Shown: positions 10,497 to 24,060, counted from the stretch's first letter. The stretch: 64,000 bases of DNA from Channa striata (GCA_033026295.1 CM065170.1:7139540-7203539), one strand, 5' to 3'. Translations and numbers: made by a program. Notes: generated from the letters alone by a model not told the origin.

Positions 10497-12673
10497 ATGG
10501 TGGATGGGGGGGTGAAGGCGTGATAGTTCAGCCATGCAATTTGGACTTAACATATTGAAGCGTGTTCCACAAGCGAGGCGAGAGATAAAACGGGGAAACG
10601 TGGCTGAAAATCAAAAAAATACAAGTCAAACTCATGAATGAAAATCTTACTGGAGTCAGCTCCAAGTCTCATCGTGATCACATTTACTTTAGTGCGGAAA
10701 GGCCAGTATTTGATGTTCGTATTCCAAATCTGTGAGGCTCCTATTGAGCAATATGATAACAAAAGGCTTTTTGCTGCACTCATGAGACTGGCAGATGCTA
10801 AGAGAAAAAAAAAAACTGCTTGAGGGGGAATCGAGTCTTATGGAAGTTCAGGGAGAGAAAAGAGAAAGAAAAGAGAAAGAAAAAGTCTCCCAAAATATCC
10901 TCTCTGTCGTGTCTATGAAGTTGAAAGTGACAACTGTGGTACCTTTGTTCTCGGAGTGCGGCTGCAAAAATAGCTTTCAATAATGTATTAGGAGAATAAA
11001 GACCGTGAGCTGATTTCTGGGGAGACGTGGGCTCAGTGTATGTGCTAGGACCAGCCACTTTCTCTGCTGTGCATTGACTGCGGGGGGGAAAATGAGGCCG
11101 CTGAATGCAAACTGATCATCGTGACTTTTAAGATTGCTCTACTTATCCAGCATTAAGTACATTCTAGGCGTTGGAATAAACAGCTTGCGCTTTTATGTAT
11201 ATTTATGTCGGATATTATATCTTTAGGGACTGGACAATTACTGAAACATGATCGTTATGCAGGACTCATTCTTGATAAATTGCTGTGCACTGCTTGTCTG
11301 AGCAGAAGACAAGCTCTGGAGAACAGCTATGTAATGACTGTGAAATGCAAAGCGCCTTGACCAGCAGAGCATTGACTTGAAGCTGCTGGAGATTTAATTT
11401 CTTGTGGGCATTTTAGTTGCAATTCAAATGTTGTGACAAGTTGTGTGGAGCCCAGCCAGTCAGCATAGGAACAGGTAGAAAAAATTCTGAATGATGTGAA
11501 ATTTGAAGAAAGAGGCACAGACTTCAAGGCAGGGATCAATTATTAAGATAAGCGTGACACAGTTGATTGATGAGACCCGTGGAAGGTTATTTTTTTTTGT
11601 CAAGTACGTGGTGGTTTGGCTCACAATGAAACGTTGCATGTAAGTGAATATTTTACAGAAGGTGAGAAACACCTGGTGATTGCTCATAAGGGACTTGTTG
11701 GGTTTTCTCTAATATCTTCGCAAGTGAAGAGAGTATTTATTGTTTGAAAATCAACAAGAAACCCCTGTCAGTCACATGTTCCAATACTTTTGGAAAAAAA
11801 CTGTGGGGATCTGACAAATAATATGATTTTACATATCGAGGTGTAAATGCCATCAAATAAAATCGAACATTCTGAATTTTTGTTTCACATTAATCTTTTC
11901 ATCTCAAATCCAAATGTCTTCAGCTTGACTTTTTGCAGGGGACTTTACAAACCTGTGGAGCTGCTGAATGTTTATAGCCCTTTCCTGCAGGGGGCGCTCT
12001 ACGCTGCTCCAAAGTGCATGCATTTAATGACAGTGCTGAAGTCCTGGGTCTTCATCTGAACCTTGGAGGGATCGTATTTGAAAAATGGCCTTTTATTTAG
12101 CATGTGGGCGTCTCGTGTGTGGATTCACATGATGTCATCCCTTAATTTGTGCTCTTCATCTCGGCCTCCTGGTAAGTGCTATGACCATAGCAGAGGACGA
12201 TAATGACTCCAGTTTTCTGTAAATATGTAATCTTAGATTTTCACTTCCCGTTCTGTTTCCCTTTTTTCAAATGTGAAGAAAACATAATGGATACTTATAT
12301 TATAAAAGCGGTGATATCATCCACCATCACACCCACACGCTCACTTATTAAACCAGTCTGAAAATGAGGGACGCTGAAATCCTCCGTAACCCCACAGGTA
12401 GAATTCCAGGTAAGTTGAACGATTCTTTGAAATGGTTTTTGTACCACATCACTCTGACTCATGTAAGCATCTATATACGTGCCCACTGACTCATGTTGTC
12501 CCCACTTATCTGTCATTGTGTGTTCAATGAGCAAAGCACCAACAAGGAGTTTGACCTGACCCGAAGAAGCCTCGTTTGTCTATGTACTGGGGCTTCGTAA
12601 TGGGGGGTTGTGTGGTTGGAAAATATAACCGAGCCTGATGCATTTGGAACAAATGTGGGAGCAGGAGTACATG

Positions 12674-12695
12674 GTCTGTCTGTCTGTCTGTCTGT
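12674..12695 (+). repeat. (GTCT)n microsatellite
   Basis: About five units of GTCT/TCTG in a row. Confidence 0.9.
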
Positions 12696-14210
12696 ATACT
12701 TCCGCCTTTACTCATCCTCCGCTCAATTAGCACTTCCTCCTCCCATTATTCGAATGGCTGTTAGAGACATTAATGTGGTTGAACTTTTCCATATTATCAG
12801 GCTTTGACATCAGGTTGGATTTATCATTTGGATATAAAACATGAAAATTTTTTAAAACTGATTTGTGAAAAGGCTTTTAACCCTTTATACTAGATTGAAG
12901 CTGTGGAGCATTTACAGCAGCACAGAGGTCACCGAACTATAGAGTTGATGATAATGTCGCCCTGTGTATCAATGACTGCAGCACTGTGTCTCTGTTAATC
13001 TTTTAAAAATACATTAATAAGATATATGAACTTTCATTAAATAATTTTGTTGCTTTTGGTGTTTTTATGGTTGACTTACTGTATGTTTGTGAGTTTTACA
13101 AGCTTCGTAACCTGCACCGAGTCTGTCTGCTGCTAAATGTTCACTGCCTGACCTCACTCGAAACTGTGGGCTTTTTCTTTTGTATTCAAAAAAAGCTGTG
13201 ATGGTGTATCACAGGCTGACATTTCACCGCTGGCCTTTTCTATGCGCTGGCCTTTAAATGTGCTGTTTGTGTGTCTTTGTCCTGTGTTTAACTGTGTGTT
13301 AGGTCAGATTAACAAATAGTAAGGCCGGTGGCAGGCTGAATAACAGCATTAACCAGAGGACAATGGGAGCGTGGGACTAAGCCTTTTCGCAACCTGTCTG
13401 ACAGCTTGTAGGGTTGATGTCACCCTCTGACTCAGGCTGTTACTGCTGCCGCTGTCACCCTGGACGTTTGGGTGCATGACATCACCAAATGACACATATC
13501 ACTCTCCACGACGGCCTCTCTGCTTTCATTTCTCTCCTTTTCTCTCTCTCTGTCACTTTGTCTCCAGTCATTTGCATACTCATCAGCTTTCCTGCATTGT
13601 AAGCTGCCACTGTGACAGTCCGTGAACAAGGAGGCAAAAAGCATGAAAGGACATGATTAGTTTTCAGACCCTAACTGCAAGAATAATTAAAATTTGTGAT
13701 TTTAACAGAATAATTAAAATGTGTTTTTTTTTTAAGAAGAACAGTAAATAGGTTACAGTTTATTAAAATCTGAAAGAGTAGACGTGCCGAAGGGCCCCAT
13801 CTCATACTTATGCAACATGACTTGAATAACATTGCTGGAATTCAGAAGATTAGCAGCCAGCCAAGACCTCTGACTCCAGAGGCGTGATGCTTTGGATGCG
13901 GCCGTTTCCCCGTCTTCATGTTCAAGTCTGGGGCTCAAATAAGTCAAAATACTTCACGGAGTCCGTTTGAGCATAAGTTTGTCCTGATGTTTGCTGACAG
14001 TTGTGACACATGTTCCCATTCTCCCCTGTGATCTCACACATATGCTATGAGGCCTGAACTTTTCAGGATTCTGGGAGTCGATCCTTACCACGTTATCTGT
14101 GGTGCTTAAATGCAACGTTACCCAGCTGGACATGTACAGTTACAGTATTCAGACCAGTGGCCTACGGGTAAATTTGCATCTGCCTTCACTGCCCCTGTAA
14201 AAATTACTAA

Positions 14211-14257
14211 TTCCACCCTCACACAACTCCTGGCTAGAGTTCAGCATGAGGGTGGAA
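14211..14257. repeat. 47-nt perfect-stem hairpin
   Basis: TTCCACCCTCA (14211-14221) is the exact reverse complement of TGAGGGTGGAA (14247-14257). An inner AACTC/GAGTT pair (14225-14229 with 14237-14241) extends the fold. Function unknown. Confidence 0.7.
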
Positions 14258-15378
14258 GGGCTGCTGGAGAAGTTATTGAAGAGATGGATAACGGGCATGT
14301 ACAGATGGAAGCTGATCCAATATGTGCTCCTCACTGGTCTGTACACATATTTTATTTTGTACACTTTAAAAACAATTTCTAAACTATCTAAAAAGTTCTT
14401 TGAATTGCATTAACCATAGTTATTTATACCTAAAGTTTCATTGTTCATTTCAATGTTGCCCAAATGCCAAAGCAGACATTTTGGAGATATTTGTTTTTAT
14501 CAATACTTTTTAAATAATAAAATAAACTGTTAAAAGTTGTTTCCATTCACACAGCAGTAAAACAAAGGTGATAACTGAGAGCTCTGTGGTTTGTTCAGTT
14601 GTCGCCTCGCTGTGAAGGATCTGTTCATGCCCATCAGAAGCCGATGAAAGCGAAACCATGATAGCCTACTTCCTCCTGTGAACATCCATACAGTATGTAG
14701 TGGTCTCGGATGTTTAATTGAAATAAAATGACAATATAAAAAAAAATTCCCAGTGGAATTATAATTGCTTCCAAATACTAAAAATGCCACTTTAATATAG
14801 AGTAGTACTTATTAAATATCCCGCTTAGAAATATTAAAATTCTATTAGACAGAATGTTACCAGCTACTTAATTAAAACAATGACCGAGTTTGGCCTGTTT
14901 CCTTAAACTCAGGACTACAATACTGTTCTCAAATCCTACAAGCAGTTTTACCAGCTCATCTGTGAAGTTTACAACCAAAGGGAACCAAAGAGACCAGAGG
15001 TGCAAACACTCGGAAGGTGCCGAGTTTGGTTTTGACTCGCTGCTGCCTGTTTGGCCTGTTTCGCTCATTGTTTTCATTTTGTCAGTTTGTCACTTTCCTC
15101 ACATCCTGCTCATCGTATCCTGTTTGCATAGTGGTGTATATACTCTTCATTAAAATGTAACCTGTAAAATCCCACGGTACACATCACAGTCCGTGTCAGT
15201 CAGGTGGACGTGGTTGGTTTGTTTTCACTGCTGCTTTTCATACTACTTGTCATACTGGTCCAACGTATGTAAAGCAGCTGCATCACATCAGTCTGATGGC
15301 ATCAAGACATGTTTTTTTTTTGACACAGTGCAGATAAAGGGGGGAATTTCAATGCATGCAAATTAATTTTCATATATG

Positions 15379-16303
15379 CTCACTAGCCCCTTTCTTAGGT
15401 ACACCTGTTCAACTGCTCATTACCGCAAATGTGTAATCGGCCAATTACGTGGCAGCAACCCAATGCATCGGGGCATCGGAATTGGAAAGAAAGGTGACAA
15501 CCTTAGTGGCTTTGAGCGTGGTATAGTTTTTTCAGATGGGCTGGTCTGAGTGTGTCGGAAACTGCTGGTTTACTGGAATTTGAGCAACCATCTCTAAGAA
15601 AAAATGAGAAAATATCCACTGAGCTGCAGTCCTCTGGGCAAAAATGCCTGATCGAGCTGATAGACAGGCAACAGTAACTCAAATAGCCGCTGGTTGCAAC
15701 AAAGATACGAAGAAGATCATCTGTGAGAGCCAAACAGATGGGCACCAGCAGCAGAAAACCACACCGGGTGCCACTGCTGCCATGTCAACAGGTTGGTAAG
15801 GCTGCAGTTGGCAAGGACTCGCCAAAATTAGACAATGGGAGACTGGAAAAAAGGTTGCTTGGTGTGATGAGTCTTGATTTCTGCTGTAACATTTGGATGG
15901 TAGGTTCAAAGTTGGTGTAGACATCATGTGTAATGCTGTGGGGGATATTTTCTTAGCCATTATCCTGAGCACAGTCTACCTATCCCTCGACGGATAACAC
16001 TTCATATCACACAGATCACACAGCATCATCTCAAACTGGTTTCTCGAACATGACGATTGAGTCACTGTAAATGGCCTCCTCAGTAACCACATGTCAATCC
16101 AGCAGAGCATCTCCGGGATGTGGGGGAACGGGAGATTTGCATCATGCATCACGTGCGCACCACTAATCTGCCGCACCTGATCCAGTTTCTATCGTGTCAA
16201 TGTGGACCAAAATCTCCAAGGAAAGTTTCGAGCACTTTGGTGAAAATACACCATAAAGAATTTAGGCGGATCTGACGGTTCCCCTAAGTGGCTGGTGAGT
16301 GTC
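15379..16303 (+). mobile_element. Decayed Tc1/mariner transposon with broken transposase
   Basis: Both ends resemble the inverted-repeat ends of a common fish Tc1-family element: CTCACTAGCCCCTTTCTTAG followed by GTACACC on the left, and CCCTAAGTGGCTGGTGAGTG on the right, each near a TA. Between them the transposase can be followed only in broken pieces. Examples are a GKKGD-LS-FERG start segment near 15488, an SSRKPHRVPLL segment near 15745, a DES segment near 15867 (likely part of the DD34E catalytic site), and a W/FLEHD segment near 16040. Frameshifts, stops and internal deletions show it is dead: about 925 bases against roughly 1.2 kb for an intact copy, from memory. It is a selfish element, not a host gene. 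Confidence 0.85.
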
Positions 16304-18256
16304 TAGCAGAACAAAAACATGCCAACTACATCCGGCACATTTTACTGTTATTATGGCCTATACCACAGCTAAAGGTCAGACACAAACGAAACCTTCACTG
16401 CCCTAAATCCTGGTGGTTAAAGTAAAACGTCTGTTTATTATTCACTGAATAACTGAGCGCATCTGTTACTCAATAGCTGATTCAGCAAAGTTTTACATTT
16501 GCTATTCTATACACCTGGTGTCTGGTTAGTTTCTCATCTTCTGTCATACAGGAAGTGAAGCGTTTTACATTTCTGACAGCCACAACAGCTTGTGCAGAAT
16601 AATACGGGTGAGGACTGAGGAGTTAGCACGAGGAGTATTAGCAGCTGTGAGACACAGGCAACACAAAGTTCAGAAACTCTCCCGTCATTTAGAAACATTC
16701 TCTGCAAATCTTTGCCTGCACATGTAAAAGCAGATAGCTGCAAGCTTTCACCAAAGGCTCCTACAATTCAAGACCTTTTAATTCATCTTGCTCCCTTTTG
16801 CAGAATTCATCTTTTGCAGAAACATTATTAAAGAGCCAGTGAAGGGCCATGACGCGGAGACAGCTGCCAAAAAGAGGCTGAACCTCAGCTCCCTCTGGGG
16901 CAGCCATGAGCAGCGAAGGCTCCCGCACAGCCGTGGAGCAGGTGACCCCTGTCCTAGAAACAGTTGCTATTTCGATGTGATTAGCACTGGGTGCAAGGAG
17001 AGTCATTGTTATTTATATTGTTTTATCCCTGTGTTTGTTTCAAAGGTTGAGGGCAGGGAGTACTGCTGATAAGTTGCTCCACTTCAGGGTCACAGCTGAG
17101 ACGTTTGGTTTATAACCCCCGAAAGACTTTTAATAAACAGACTCTCACTGAGGGCGATGGGTATAAATATCACGGAGGGGGGGGGCATCATCCATATTTA
17201 CCCTCAGCGGTGTAAATCCATCCGTGTGTATGATATACTTCCATTCTGGGATATGGTCCGAATTAAACAGGGCTCCCACTTCAGGCGGAATCACAACATT
17301 TGCTATTCTTGAGTTCCTTATCTCACGTTTCATCAAAGCATGAGGTGCAGGGGAAACGGGAGCGCACATCAGCATTAGTGACGCTCCATCACTTTCTTCA
17401 CACGCCACAAGTGCGAGTTTATAGGTGAGCGAGTGAAAGTGACTGTTTAAAGTTTTTCATCACTAACTAAACAATATTTGGCTGTTGCTAAGTGACCCTG
17501 AGAACGAGTCACGTCTCCTCGGGCGAGGGGACATGCCAACTTGAATGAATAATACTGAGCAGACGAGCCCAACGGAGAGAAATAGGGTTGTTATGAGCGC
17601 AGTGATGGAGCTGTTATGGTTAGGTGTAAACTCACCGCGTCTGGCCTCCTCTTACAAGCACTTGAAGGAACCTTTAGCCTTTTCTTTTTAAGTTCTTACT
17701 CCCTACCATCGTTTTAATTTCAGTAGTTCTCAGCCTCCAGTTGGAACTCCCCTCACGGTTGTAAGATTGCTTTTTTTTCTTTGGAGGAGGTGGGTATCAC
17801 AAGATCGCTTATGAAATGAATTATAAATGTAGCCTCCTTAACACACTGACCCTATTTATTCCCATGGTTTCAGACTGCACAGGGGTTATTTTAAGATGGC
17901 TGTAGGTCATTTTTTAAACCGAATAACATCACGACTTTGGTTTATTTTTATTTTGTGGCATATTTTTTTATCTAGTTTGTGTTGGTGGTGGTTGCCTAAA
18001 GGTTAGATTTACTTGTATGTGAGCTGGCTGCTGATCAGTTTATTGTATTTGAAATGGAAATACAGTTTTATTTAAGCTATTAAAGTACTGGGTAAACTTC
18101 CAGTGCAAAAGAAAGTTTAAGTTCAAAATAAGCTGATTTTTACAAATGTATATATTTGTAAAAATCCGATATCAGTTAACAAAAAAATTGAAATAGTTCA
18201 GGAAATCTGTAGTTGGACATATTAAGTAAAACTGTGTGTAATTTGTTACATTAGTT

Positions 18257-19150
18257 AAATGCAGTTGAAACAGTTCACAATTTCTGTTTAGTCATGAAAT
18301 GCTTTGTGTCATTTGTTTCATTTTATTGGTGTACTGCCCAGTACAGTTAAAAAAATGGTTTTTAATCTCAAAGAGGCTTTAGTTAGTTAAATAGAAGCTA
18401 AATAGATTAAAATATTATTTCTTTTCTGCAGTAAATTTGCGATGGAACGTTTAAAACTGTGGTAAAAGTGAACACTTGAAGCTCTGGTTGAAGTGGCAGT
18501 GAAAACACAAATAAGTGAAATGGCATTTACAATGGCAGAGCAGAAAAGAAATTTAGAAATAAAAAAAAAATTAATCAACGAATAAAGCTGAGTCGTCAGT
18601 ACAAGTGCTGAGTGAGGTTGGAAGAAGTTGAAGATTTAGTTGTTTTCGAAAGAGAAAGAGCAGGTTATACTTGGAAATACTAAAATTATTCAAATTATGG
18701 GAAGTTATACAGAAGTGATGACTTTTCTTGTTATTGTTCTTCAAAGAAAGCAGTGAAATGATGTTTAAATGTCATGTGAAGCCAAAAACACGGGTGTGGT
18801 TAAAAGTGGACTTTCGGTTCAGTTGTTCTTGGCCGTATGTGCTTGTCAATCGTAAGCTTAGGGTGAGGTGAAGCGTCAGTCAAGACATGAATGCAGCAGA
18901 ATTAAAATGGCAGCAAAAACAGAATAAGTATATGAGTAAAAATGTCAGTCTAAGTGTAGCTGAAAACCATGAAAGAAGTTTACTTGTGACGGTTTTTCAG
19001 GCCTGAGGTGAAGACCTAAAAGGATGCGAGGCGTCAGGCCTGAGTGTGAAAACAGTCAAAATGTCAGCTGATGTGTGACCACTACAGTTTACAGTTTAAA
19101 TGTCGTGTGGCAAGTAGCTGCTTCGCTTAAACTGTCAGTTGAGCAAAAGA
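18257..19150. repeat. Degenerate repeat tract with a recurring AAATGTCAGYTGAA-like word
   Basis: Related words recur at irregular spacing: AAATGCAGTTGAAACAG (18257), GAAGTGGCAGTGAAAA (18490), TTAAAATGGCAGCAAAA (18902), AAAAATGTCAGTCTAAG (18938), CAAAATGTCAGCTGATG (19057) and TTAAACTGTCAGTTGAG (19127). CAGGCCTGAG also occurs twice (about 18999 and 19034). It looks like an old minisatellite or internally repeated element. The family is not known to me. Confidence 0.4.
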
Positions 19151-21756
19151 TAAAGGCAGCTGAAATATATATTATTCACTTTTATGTTATCATCGTTATT
19201 TGCATATCTGGCCTATCTTTTGTTTTATATTTCTGTATCTCACAGATACACACCTAAAGAACATTTTCATTTCATCGGGGTTTTCCCTGTTAAAGAAAGG
19301 GTAAAAACATGTCCCATGTCTCACATGGTTGTTTTAATAGTTAGATAATCCCACTATTGTTAAATAATACTTGCCTGTCTAGTTTTTAAGTAACACAACA
19401 AAAACGCGCTTTTGTGTTTAAAGTAAAAGATTGAAACATGTTTTTCCACAACAGTTTCAAAAAGATTGATGCACGATAAATTTTCTTTAATCAGATGTTG
19501 GTTTAATGATGACTAAAACTTCGGTCTCGGCCCAGAGATAAAGTCAAGGATATCTTTACTGATTTACATGTTTGGTGCAGCTGCTGATCAAATCATAGCA
19601 TCAGATATTGCTTGAAATTTTTAGGGTTTTCCCAAAACGTGATGCCTCAAACCTAAAATACATGTCAAACTCTGAACGTCAGGTTTGTCACATGCTGTCA
19701 AGTTTGTACAAAACTTTAGACGGGAAATCAACCTTACATCCTATAAATCAAAAATCAAACACGGGCAGTCATGGCGTGACAGTATTACAGAGGAAGGCAC
19801 CATAATGCATCAACAGACTGGGCTGACCGCTTTTGTTTTTTTGTGCGCTTGTTTTTGGGCTCTCAGAGCTCAGTTTGTACAATGATCGTCACCCAGCCTG
19901 AGCGTTGACGACGAACAGAGTGTTGTGTTGGAAAGCTGTGTCAGTGCTCCGTTAAGATCTTGTTTATTCGATTAAAGCCCCTAATGATGCTAATGAAATA
20001 GATTTGAAATGACACCGAGATAATCAGCCCATCAAGTTCGAGAGGTTAAGCACGTTCGGAGCCTCGCGTTGCGACTGACTAACAGACTGAGAGCCGATAA
20101 ATATGCAGAATGTAAAGGGGCATAGGTCGATGGGCTGTTGAATCCTTGGCAGTGTCCCTTCTCACCATTGTTGGACATGTGGCTTTTCAAGCTGTTGAGT
20201 CTGCAGTAGGCCCATCTGTGCCATTCTCTCTTCAAAACCATCAGCGGCATCATTTTTCCATTTCGTAATTCCCCAGTACTGAAGTAAGAAAAATGAAGGT
20301 AATGGCCAGATGGGATAAAATACTGGGAGGGAGGTGGCTGTCTTTTGCATTTTTAAGACAAAAACTGCAATTAGTAAATAAGCTTATTTGTAATTCTAAC
20401 ACAGTCTCCTGGGTTTTAGGCTAAACGAATGTGTGTGTTTCCAAGGTTACGTGAAGTTGAGAACTTCCTGTGCTGCTCTAAATGTAACACTGAGTCTGCA
20501 CCTTGCTGCACGCAGGAAGTGGTTTGGGTCTTTCATCTGGGGCCAGCGAACACCGCATCACGATCAGTCACATTTTCCATGCCGAGCAAGAATTGAAGAG
20601 CTAACCACTTGACTGTGTTTTACATCAAAGTTTGACATTATCTCATGTAGTGTGTGACCTCTAAACATACACAAAGCCACAGTCACACTCATGTTTTCCA
20701 TGGGCTGACATTTATAAAGGAAGACAGTCAGCTCTATCCAGGTACAGACTGAAAAAAGGAGAAAAAGTGTGTAAAACAAGGTTTCCTATCCTGTTCGCTA
20801 CAATGACATAAGAAAATGGCTAATAATACGTGTAAATATAATTTAAAACTATTCTGCTTTCCTAAAGCAGTTGAATTGAGAACTTTAATGCGATTTAGAA
20901 AAACACTAATAAGCCTCGAGTCCTTCTAGGAACCAAACGACTTCCAGCTAATGTGTGATCATCTGAATTCTGCTTCATAGTTGCTGATTATGATCGCTGA
21001 CATGTCATAGCAGCCATGAACACCTGATTAAAATACCAATCTCGGGTCAAATCATTTTCTCATTTCTAAAAGACAAAACCTCATTGCTGTGGATCCAAAG
21101 ACACTGACACCGGTAAGACAGAGAATATTATGGTGTCAACCCGACAAACATTTGGCCTGATGAAACCAGCCACACAGGCAGAACTGGTTTCATTTACATA
21201 ACTGCTCAGGTCACACGACATTCACTCTATGAATTTCCAACATGTCTCTCAAATGTTTTCCAAACGTCTGCTTCTCAATTATCACCTCATATTTCTAGCT
21301 CTGCTACCGTATTAAAATATGTAAACGTTAACTGAAATTATTCATAAAGAAGTAATACAGATGGAACTGGGTGCTTGTTTAAACTATTTTATATACAGTT
21401 GCTTAATTCAGTCCAGTGGTTTCCAGTCTGGGGTTGGGCTCATTCTAAAAGGGTCGGAAATCTGAATCGTGAAGAAAAAAAAAGAAATTCTGATACACAA
21501 CTCAATTTTATAATCTCTCCTAATCTTGACAGATATTTTTACCTCATCAACAAAGCTCTGTGATTTAAAAACCTGTTGGTGTCAAGCAAAGTTCAAGTAC
21601 TTTGTACATAATATGAGATTAAATGTAGGCTACTCATTTTACACCACTGTATTACCCCCAAATTTGGGCTTTATTTTTTCAAAAAATCTTTAAGTCAGCT
21701 AGGTTTGAGACACCGTTTTATCTGGACAGCAACATTAAACACTTTACTGATCCCTG

Positions 21757-21850
21757 CTACATTCAGGGTTCAGGGTCTTGTCCAGGGTACATTGGATATG
21801 AGGGCGGAACCAGGAATTCCAACCACTAACCGTTTGCTTTATGGATGAAA
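21757..21850. repeat. Weak remnant of a dispersed fish repeat
   Basis: TTCAGGGTCTTGTCCAGGGT, then GGGCGGAACCAGGAATTCCA and ACCACTAACC, recalls a widespread fish repeat with 'TTGCCCAAGGACACTTCGAC' and 'GAGCCGGGAATCGAACC' text. Diverged; the family name is not certain. Confidence 0.35.
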
Positions 21851-23689
21851 GCCAAAACCATTCAGAACAAATATCGTTGTATTTATGTACAGAGCCTGAA
21901 ATAACAAATTTTCCACTGAGGTTTTTCTTTTTAAATTGTATTTGTGCAAACGATATATATTTACCATTTGGAGGTAAATACTGAATTTGACCACTATAAT
22001 AAATACCACAATGTAAAATCAAGCTCTGACTGTAAGCAAACAAACGTTGAGTCTTTTTACATTTAGCTATTCAGAAGATGCTTTCCCCCGAAGCGAATAA
22101 CACGTGTGGTACAGAGCCAGCAAAACCCCAAAGTAATGGAGAAGAAGTTAGAAGCAAAGTGCCACAAAAGAAACTGAATCCTTTTTGTCAGACATAACTC
22201 CCAATATTTATTGTTTCTCTAAAGGCCAGGGGTGCTTGTTCACTTTCCCTTTGTCACACAGCGAAACAGGAGTCCAAACTAAAAAGGCTTGGATCAGCTG
22301 TCTCCACTTATAAATAACTGTTCGGAAGGTTAATAATAGCAGCAATAATACATGCCCTGCATTGTTTCAGGTTGCCGGTGAGGATAAATAGAGAGCTCAT
22401 ATTATATTTAGTGTCTGATGCCAGTGAGACCCTTTCACCATAACACGGTTCCTCTCATATGGGACAGTGCCCTCAGCCAAGTTGGCACTGGCTTAGCAGC
22501 CCTCCTGACTAAGATACCTACTTATTACCACCCATAATGTTACCTCCCCACCCAGCACACACTTCACTTGTGCCGTCTTACACAAGCGAGACAATCTTCT
22601 TATTCTGCAGCCGTACAGACACATGTGAGTCAGTGTACCAAAGCAGACTGACCAGTCGAAACCCGGCGGCATCTGAGATGCCGAGATAAACCACGTTGCC
22701 ACAACTCCCTTAAACGTCTCCTGTCCTTTAACTTGAGCTATTTCAGCCAAAGTTGTTTCAACGGCTTCATTTGAATTTTATCTGAAAAGAAAAGCTGGTT
22801 TTGTTTTACAGGGTTTGTGTAACATTAAAGTTAGAATGAATAATTTTCAGTGTAAACCAAACAGATGGTACCTCCATGAGTGGTGGGAAACACAATGCAC
22901 TGTGTTGAGAGCTGGGAAGACATTTTTAATCAAGTTAAACTTTCCCAAAATAGATGAATACCCTTACTGTGGGTTTGGATTGTTCATCTGTGGAGACTCT
23001 TCACAGACCATAACCTTAACGTGGGAAAACTTGCAAGACAAACCCGCAGAAAAGTAATATCGAGAAAGGGCAGTTGAAGAAAGATGACAATGTGGTTTGT
23101 TTGTTCACGAAAGCTGCAGACATAGTCTGGCAAAGTCAGCAGCCGCCATCAAACGCTTAACAGAAACATGCCTGTGTAGAAATAAGAACAAAGGACGTGA
23201 GAATTTATGAGAAACGGAGATGCTTTAATACAAGGAAATGCTGCATGGCAGATGCGAACGACTGCAGGTATACAAGCTTGTTGTTTTTGTCATCAGTTTC
23301 TTTATGTATCAATGAGCAAGAAACTGTAAGAACATAACAAGTTCAAGTGAAGTTTTCTTGTAATTTCAGTTCCTAGACCGAAGAACAGGAACCTTTGTTT
23401 TAGCTGACGCTCCTCTTTGTCTCAGTCGCTGACATCTGATCTTTCCTTGGTTTGTTTAGAATTTACTTCTAAGCATGTTCAACTAATATCGTGACACCGT
23501 TTCCATAAAAACGAATCTTTACCAGTTGACAGCATCACCTGATCTGATAGGAATTACTGCAATTTATCCTCATACTTAAAATTCAATTTGGCCACTTAAC
23601 TTATATTAATGTAGCAAATGACAAAGATATAGTTAGCGAAATACTAAAATTAACACATGTGCTTTCACTTGTGTAAGACGCTCAATAGT

Positions 23690-24060
23690 TTTCACATCAC
23701 CTCGCGGGAGCCTCCATTGCGCTTTTGCGCGCAGCCCGTGAACGCACCGCGTCTTCTTCCTCCAGCCTCCCGGAGAGACTTGTGATTGGCTTCCAGTGAC
23801 ATCATCGCTGTTCATACGTGGGGCTGGAGGCCCACACCCCATCCCTCCCCCCAGATCCAATCAGCAGCCACAGAGGCAGACGGCTCGGACAGAGTCCGCC
23901 CATCGCAGGGCCGGACCTCGCAGTACAACAAGCGCCGCGTTTAATATTAATGAAGCCGCGCATTGGCTCAGAGTCGCGTCAATCCCGCTGCGCGACTTCT
24001 GTAGGCTGGCAGACTTCCTTCAATATTCTTTCTGGGGGAGCAGGGTAAAAGTACGAAAAA
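23690..24060 (+). promoter_or_regulatory. dusp10: dusp10 promoter (CpG-rich, CCAAT boxes, ATF-like site)
   Basis: CpG-rich stretch just upstream of the probable first exon. It has CCAAT boxes at 23784-23789 (reverse), 23857-23861 (forward) and 23962-23966 (reverse). TGACATCA (23797-23804) resembles an ATF/AP-1-type site. Human DUSP10 is induced by stress, which would fit an ATF site, but that link is inference. Confidence 0.55.

Larger units (their letters stand above)
8650..15378. other. Intergenic DNA between taf1a and dusp10, left part
   Basis: No spliced coding pattern or conserved protein segment was recognised on either strand. Contents: two CA/GT microsatellites (about 10292-10324 and 10466-10495), a TCTG run (12674-12695) and a small hairpin (14211-14257). 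Short ORFs across CA/GT tracts are artefacts of the repeats. Confidence 0.6.
16304..23690. other. Intergenic DNA between taf1a and dusp10, right part
   Basis: No gene recognised. It holds an AT-rich tract with recurring CAG-type words (18257-19150) and a weak repeat remnant (21757-21850). HHIPL2, which lies between these genes in human, was not seen on either strand. Confidence 0.6.

Noticed and set aside
15503..15972. Minus-strand ORFs inside the Tc1 element
   Set aside because: Shadows on the non-coding strand of the broken transposase, which reads on the plus strand.
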